DNA from: Lentzea cavernae
GTDB taxonomy: Bacteria > Actinomycetota > Actinomycetes > Mycobacteriales > Pseudonocardiaceae
DNA length: 59,904 nucleotides
Reading direction: 5' to 3'
Assembly: GCF_014653695.1 (NCBI RefSeq)
Contig: NZ_BNAR01000014.1
Span: 19,644-79,547, forward strand
The position numbers and the translations under genes are program-made. Shown one piece after another: positions 56,408-59,904 of this stretch (positions are counted from its first letter, which is position 1; every line of letters starts with the position of its first letter). The notes under the pieces are model-generated. The model ran no database searches. It had not been told where the DNA came from and was given only the letters and a program-made list of their open reading frames with translations.

Positions 56408-56644
56408 GTGGGCATGCACTGCCAGCTGACGGGCCGCAAGCCGGGCTTCGGCAACCAGGTCTCGCACTCGCAACGCAAGACGCGGCGCCGGTGGAACCCG
56501 AACGTCCAGCGCAAGCGGTACTTCGTGCCGTCGCTGAACAGGTTCGTGACGCTGACGCTGTCCGCGAAGGGCATCAAGACCGTCGACAAGATGGGCGTCG
56601 AGGCCGCTGTGGCCCGGCTCCGCGCGCAGGGGGTGAACCTCTGA
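56408..56644 (+). CDS. rpmB: 50S ribosomal protein L28, zinc-independent paralogue
   Basis: 78 residues: CQLTGRKPGFGNQVSHSQRKTRRRWNPNVQ (shown split CQLTGRKPGFGNQVSHS / QRKTRRRWNPNVQ) and a C-terminal KGIKTVDKMGVEAAV. Only the first Cys of the zinc-binding L28 set remains, so it is the C-minus form. GTG 56408 with GGAGG 6 nt upstream; ATG 56414 is the alternative. First gene of the four-gene plus-strand operon, followed by L33 with a one-base overlap. Confidence 0.93.
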   Translation: MGMHCQLTGRKPGFGNQVSHSQRKTRRRWNPNVQRKRYFVPSLNRFVTLTLSAKGIKTVDKMGVEAAVARLRAQGVNL

Positions 56645-56811
56645 TGGCCAAGAGCACGGACGTCCGGCCGATCATCAAGATGAGGTCGACCGCGGGAACC
56701 GGCTACACCTACGTGACCCGCAAGAACCGGCGCAACGACCCGGACCGGCTGGTGCTGCGCAAGTACGACCCGGTGGCGCGCAGGCACGTCGAGTTCAAAG
56801 AGGAGCGCTGA
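56644..56811 (+). CDS. rpmG: 50S ribosomal protein L33, zinc-independent paralogue
   Basis: 55 residues: IIKMRSTAGTGYTYVTRKNRRNDPDRLVLRKYDPVARRHVEF (conserved core, given in parts IIKMRSTAGTGYTYVTRKN / RRNDPDRLVLRKYDP). No cysteine. ATG 56644 overlaps the L28 stop by one base. Part of the zinc-starvation ribosomal set. Confidence 0.94.
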   Translation: MAKSTDVRPIIKMRSTAGTGYTYVTRKNRRNDPDRLVLRKYDPVARRHVEFKEER

Positions 56812-56814
56812 CCC

Positions 56815-57108
56815 GTGGCGAAGAAGTCGAAGATCGCCGCGGACGAGCGCAGGCGTGAGGTCGTGGCCCGGTACGCAGAGCGTCGGGCCGAGCTCAAGGA
56901 GATGCTGCGGCACCCGGACACGCGCGCGGAAGCGTTGCAGGGCCTGCAGAAGCTGCCGCGCGACGCGTCGCCGACCCGGCTGCGCAACCGGGACGTCGTG
57001 GACGGACGGCCGCGCGCGTTCAACCGGAAGTTCGGCCTGTCCCGCGTCCGGTTGAGGGAGATGGCCCACCGCGGTGAGCTCCCCGGCGTCTCGAAGGCGA
57101 GCTGGTGA
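56815..57108 (+). CDS. rpsN: 30S ribosomal protein S14, zinc-independent paralogue
   Basis: 97-residue S14 of the longer C-minus form: MAKKSKIAADERRREVVARY at the start and LRNRDVVDGRPRAFNRKFGLSRVRLRE (split LRNRDVVDGRPRAFNRKF / GLSRVRLRE). The zinc form has CxxC pairs instead. GTG 56815 lies 3 nt after L33. Overlaps the rpsR start by one base. Confidence 0.94.
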   Translation: MAKKSKIAADERRREVVARYAERRAELKEMLRHPDTRAEALQGLQKLPRDASPTRLRNRDVVDGRPRAFNRKFGLSRVRLREMAHRGELPGVSKASW

Positions 57109-57338
57109 TGCGCGAGAAGAAGCCGCTCAAGCGCAGGGTGAACCTGCTCGCGAAGGAGAGCGTGACCGTCGTCGACTGGAAGGACGTCACGCTGCTGCGC
57201 AAGTTCATCTCGGACCGGGGCAAGATCCGGTCCCGCCGGGTGACCGGCCTGACGCCGCAGCAGCAGCGCCAGGTCGCCACGGCGATCAAGAACGCGCGGG
57301 AGATGGCCCTGCTGCCGTACCCGTCACAAGGGCGATGA
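57108..57338 (+). CDS. rpsR: 30S ribosomal protein S18, paralogue
   Basis: 76 residues with YVDWKDVTLLRKFIS-type sequence (VVDWKDVTLLRKFISDRGKI) and RVTGLTPQQQRQVATAIKNA. It lacks the CxxxC seen in some S18 copies. ATG 57108 overlaps the S14 stop (TGATG); GTG 57105 would give a GTGA overlap. Last gene of the operon; its end overlaps a convergent membrane-protein gene by 53 nt. Confidence 0.94.
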   Translation: MREKKPLKRRVNLLAKESVTVVDWKDVTLLRKFISDRGKIRSRRVTGLTPQQQRQVATAIKNAREMALLPYPSQGR

Positions 57339-57633
57339 CGCGGATCGCCGCGCTGGCGAGGAACGCCAGCGCGGCGAGCTGCACCAGCAACGCGAGCACC
57401 CAGGTCGTGTGTTCGTCGACCGTCAGATCGCCACGAACACCCACCAAGAAGGTCGCGTAGAGGCCCCAGCACTGCACCGCGGCCAGGCCGGCGCCGACGA
57501 TCGTGGTCCGCAACGAGACGATCACCACGACGGCGGAGAGCAGCATCAAGGCGAGCAGCGGCCAGGCACCGGTGAACGCGGTCACGCCGACTCCACCGCC
57601 GAATCCGAGCGCGGAGCCATAACCGCCTTTCAT
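57286..57633 (-). CDS. Small membrane protein
   Basis: 115 residues with about four membrane helices (WPLLALMLLSAVVVIVSL, TTIVGAGLAAVQCWGLYATFL, TTWVLALLVQLAALAFLASA, IRVIALVTGTAAG). No family recognised. It overlaps rpsR tail-to-tail by 53 nt. ATG 57633 assumed; an ATG three codons earlier also exists. Confidence 0.55.
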   Translation of the reverse strand: MKGGYGSALGFGGGVGVTAFTGAWPLLALMLLSAVVVIVSLRTTIVGAGLAAVQCWGLYATFLVGVRGDLTVDEHTTWVLALLVQLAALAFLASAAIRVIALVTGTAAGPSPARS

Positions 57634-57726
57634 TCTTCGCATCCGATCGGTGTATCGCCTCAGGTGAGATCAGCGCCACCTCTCCAGCGTGAAGTTGGTG
57701 CTTTCGAGTGAGGCACGATCGCACGA

Positions 57727-58359
57727 ATGAACCTGTACGACGTGGTCCACCGCCGCAGGGACACCCGAGCCGAGTTCTCCGGTGAAGAAATTCCGGCCGA
57801 CGTGCTGCGGCGGGTGCTGACCGCCGCGCACGCCGCCCCGAGCGTCGGCCTTTCCCAGCCGTGGGACTTCGTGCTCGTGCGGGATGAATCGATTCGGCGC
57901 GCGTTCCGCGACCACGTCCAGGCCGAACGCAGCGTCTTCGCGGCGCAGCTCGACCAGGAACGCGCGGAGACGTTCTCCCGCATCAAGGTCGAGGGGGTCA
58001 TGGAGTCGTCGCTCGGCATCGTGGTCACCTACGACCCGGACAGGGGCTCACCCGCGGTGCTCGGCAGGCACGCGATCGCGGACGCGGGTTTGTACTCCGT
58101 GTGCCTGGCCATCCAGAACCTGTGGCTCGCCGCGACGGAAGAGGGACTCGGTGTGGGCTGGGTGAGCTTCTACCGGGAAGATGTGCTGCGCCGTCTTCTG
58201 GACATCCCCACAAGGGTCCGTCCGGTTGCGTGGTTGTGCGTCGGTCCGGTTCGATCACTGCCCGAGACGCCCGATCTCGAACGTCACGGTTGGCGCAACC
58301 GACTACCCCTCGATGACGTCCTGCACCACGATCGGTACGGGGCGCGACCGACCCGGTAG
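57727..58359 (+). CDS. bluB: 5,6-dimethylbenzimidazole synthase
   Basis: 210 residues of the nitroreductase fold. BluB cannibalises FMN to make the lower ligand of cobalamin. Hallmarks: RRRDTRAEFSGEEIP, APSVGLSQPWDFVLV, AGLYSVCLAIQNLWLAATEEGLGVGWVSFY (given AIQNLWLAATEEGLGVGWVS), and the C-terminal LERHGWRNRLPLDDVL. ATG 57727. No other cobalamin gene or B12 riboswitch is visible in this window. Confidence 0.93.
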   Translation: MNLYDVVHRRRDTRAEFSGEEIPADVLRRVLTAAHAAPSVGLSQPWDFVLVRDESIRRAFRDHVQAERSVFAAQLDQERAETFSRIKVEGVMESSLGIVVTYDPDRGSPAVLGRHAIADAGLYSVCLAIQNLWLAATEEGLGVGWVSFYREDVLRRLLDIPTRVRPVAWLCVGPVRSLPETPDLERHGWRNRLPLDDVLHHDRYGARPTR

Positions 58360-58403
58360 CCTGTGCGGGCCGCTCGGCCAGTCGGAACGGAGTCGATGAA
58401 CGA

Positions 58404-59894
58404 GTGGAGCAGCGCGATCCGCTGACAGCGGGCCAGATTCCGCGGCTGGACCTCGAGGTCCGCGCGTTGTACAACGCTGGCCGCGTGCCGGAGGCGAACA
58501 GCCTCTTCGACGAGGTGGTCACGAAGGTGTCCCCCGGCGTCGACCGCTGGGTGCGATCGGCGGTGCTGGTCAACCGGGCCGTCATGGCCTGGCGCCTCGG
58601 CCGCATACCGCTGGCCCTGGAACTGGCCGCCGAGGGCTGGACCGACCTCGACGCCGACCGTTCCGACAGCCCGGCCGTGGCCCACACGATGGGCTCCCTC
58701 GGTTATCTGATGGAGGGCATCGGCAACCGGCGCGCCGCCCTGGACATGCTGCGGCTGTCCGTCCAGGTGGCCCGGCGCGCGGGCAACACCGACGTGCTGG
58801 CCCAGTGCCTGCAACGGCTCGGCGGCTCACTCAACTTCCGCGCCTGCAGCGGGTCCTCCGCGGCGGCGCCGGCGATCTTCGAGGAAGCCTTGGTGTACCT
58901 GGAGGAGGGCCTGGGCATCGTCAAGGACGAGATGCACCGGCGCGCGCTCCTCGGTGCGTGCGGGCGGTCCCTGGCCGGTGTCGGTCAGCTGGACAAGGCC
59001 GAGGAGATGGGCGAGGAGACCCTGCGGCTGTCGGTGGACGCCGAGGACCTGTGGGGCATCTCGGTCGGCAACTGGGTCCTCTCGGTCGTGCGCCGCGAAC
59101 AGGAAGATCTTGACGAGGCGCGCACGCTCGCGTCCCGCGCGGTGACGGCCGCCGAACGCATCAACGACACCTCACTGCTGCTGCGGTTCTCGACGGAACT
59201 CGCGGACATCTGCCAGGCGCTGGGTGACGCGCAGGGCGAGGCCGAGGCGTTGCGCCGGTCGATGGCCGCGTCCCGCACGGCGAGGGAGACGTTGCAGGAA
59301 GGCCTGGGTCAGGCCCTGGAACAACGCCGGGTGGCCGTTCAGGCGCAACGGCTCGCGGTGGCTGCGCAGGAGGCCGCGGCGCGCGATCCGTTGACGGGCC
59401 TCGCGAACCGGCTCGGGCTCGAACGCGCGGCGGCGACGTTGCTGGAGTCGACGGCGGCGCGCGGACGGGTGCCGTGGCTGGTGCTGGTCGACGTGGACTG
59501 GTTCAAGAACGTCAACGACGACGCTGGCCACGCGACGGGCGACGCGGCGTTGCGCGAGATCGCGGCGCTGCTGCGGCGTGAATGCCGGGCGGACGACCTG
59601 GTGGCGCGCTGGGCCGGCGACGAGTTCGTGGTGCTGCTGGGCGACACCGGGCCGAACATGGACGTCGGCCCGAACGTGGCGGAGCGGATCCGCGCGGCCG
59701 TCGACGGGCACGACTGGACGATGGTGCTCGGCGCGGTCCGCCGCCCGACCGTCAGCATCGGTGTCGCGGCGGGACCGGCCAAACTGGACCAGCTGTTCGC
59801 GGCCGCCGACATGGCGCTGTACCGGGCCAAGCGGCACGGTCGCAACAGGGTCGAGGTCGAGCCCTCGGTGGACGAGATCGTTTCGGGCGGCTAG
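58404..59894 (+). CDS. TPR-repeat diguanylate cyclase
   Basis: 496 residues, cytosolic. Residues about 10-300 form tetratricopeptide-like helical repeats, a short coiled coil follows (about 300-330, QALEQRRVAVQAQRLAVAAQ), and about 333-490 is a GGDEF domain with DPLTGLANRLGLE, VLVDVDWFKNVNDDAGHATGD and the active site RWAGDEFVVLLGD: the first Gly of GGDEF is Ala. Such AGDEF variants are often active. No EAL domain. GTG 58404 has GGAG 11 nt upstream. Probably makes c-di-GMP in response to a protein partner bound by the TPRs. Confidence 0.88.
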   Translation: MEQRDPLTAGQIPRLDLEVRALYNAGRVPEANSLFDEVVTKVSPGVDRWVRSAVLVNRAVMAWRLGRIPLALELAAEGWTDLDADRSDSPAVAHTMGSLGYLMEGIGNRRAALDMLRLSVQVARRAGNTDVLAQCLQRLGGSLNFRACSGSSAAAPAIFEEALVYLEEGLGIVKDEMHRRALLGACGRSLAGVGQLDKAEEMGEETLRLSVDAEDLWGISVGNWVLSVVRREQEDLDEARTLASRAVTAAERINDTSLLLRFSTELADICQALGDAQGEAEALRRSMAASRTARETLQEGLGQALEQRRVAVQAQRLAVAAQEAAARDPLTGLANRLGLERAAATLLESTAARGRVPWLVLVDVDWFKNVNDDAGHATGDAALREIAALLRRECRADDLVARWAGDEFVVLLGDTGPNMDVGPNVAERIRAAVDGHDWTMVLGAVRRPTVSIGVAAGPAKLDQLFAAADMALYRAKRHGRNRVEVEPSVDEIVSGG

Positions 59895-59904
59895 AGGCGT
59901 CCGC

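Noticed and set aside
57340..57726. Cobalamin riboswitch upstream of bluB
   Set aside because: No B12 box (GCCACTG-type) was found; this region holds a membrane-protein gene on the other strand.

Overview
This is chromosomal DNA from a high-GC actinomycete, most likely a Pseudonocardiales member (Lentzea/Saccharothrix/Actinosynnema-like; inferred from protein style and gene order, not tested by search). GC is about 70 percent, third codon positions are almost always G or C, GTG starts are common, and many genes overlap by 4 nt (GTGA or ATGA). Much of the backbone follows the mycobacterial Rv0981-Rv1015 neighbourhood (from memory of that map): rplY, pth, pks16-like acyl-AMP ligase, ispE, rsmA, rpfB, tatD, metG, rsmI, pmt, rimJ, moeA/glp, galU, 5-FTHF cyclo-ligase, FmdB/Ruc, mscL, moaB2, pepD/HtrA and mprAB.

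0-17 kb: translation and envelope housekeeping (rplY, pth, ispE, rsmA, rpfB, tatD, metG), interrupted by two genes made of tandem DivIVA-type repeats, a Uup-type ABC-F protein and a metNIQ methionine importer. The importer leader carries an S-box-like RNA followed by a 28-codon leader peptide. 17-25 kb: a PadR-controlled drug-type ABC exporter with two palindromic operators, rsmI and pmt with back-to-back promoters, an ECF sigma/anti-sigma pair diverging from an exported protein across a symmetric promoter palindrome, and an uncharacterised PD-(D/E)XK-like protein. 25-34 kb: a Ser/Thr kinase with an N-terminal membrane domain, small exported proteins, a cupin, tRNA-Ala(CGC), then the galU-glp-rimJ-glpR(sepX) group, 5-FTHF cyclo-ligase and a Ruc/FmdB protein.

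34-50 kb: SAF-domain protein plus MscL, an OmpR-type two-component system with moaB, an HtrA protease, a galactoside locus (GH42 beta-galactosidase, DeoR regulator, GalT, divergent from a sugar ABC importer without its own ATPase), signal peptidase I and an MprAB-like two-component system. 50-60 kb: TRIC-type membrane protein, nucleotidyltransferase, Eis-like acetyltransferase, 3-hydroxyacyl-CoA dehydrogenase with an EthD partner, a phosphatase, then a divergent cysteine-free ribosomal protein cluster (L32, L31B, Mrf-like protein / L28, L33, S14, S18) around a candidate Zur box, BluB, and a cytosolic TPR-GGDEF protein.

No phage, insertion sequence, CRISPR array or large biosynthetic cluster was seen. 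The most interesting signals are regulatory: recurring TACGAT/TACGGT boxes exactly 7 nt before start codons (leaderless mRNAs), the symmetric ECF promoter, paired PadR operators and the S-box/leader-peptide device. Among proteins, the repeat-built DivIVA-like genes, the inverted-topology kinase and the PD-(D/E)XK protein stand out.
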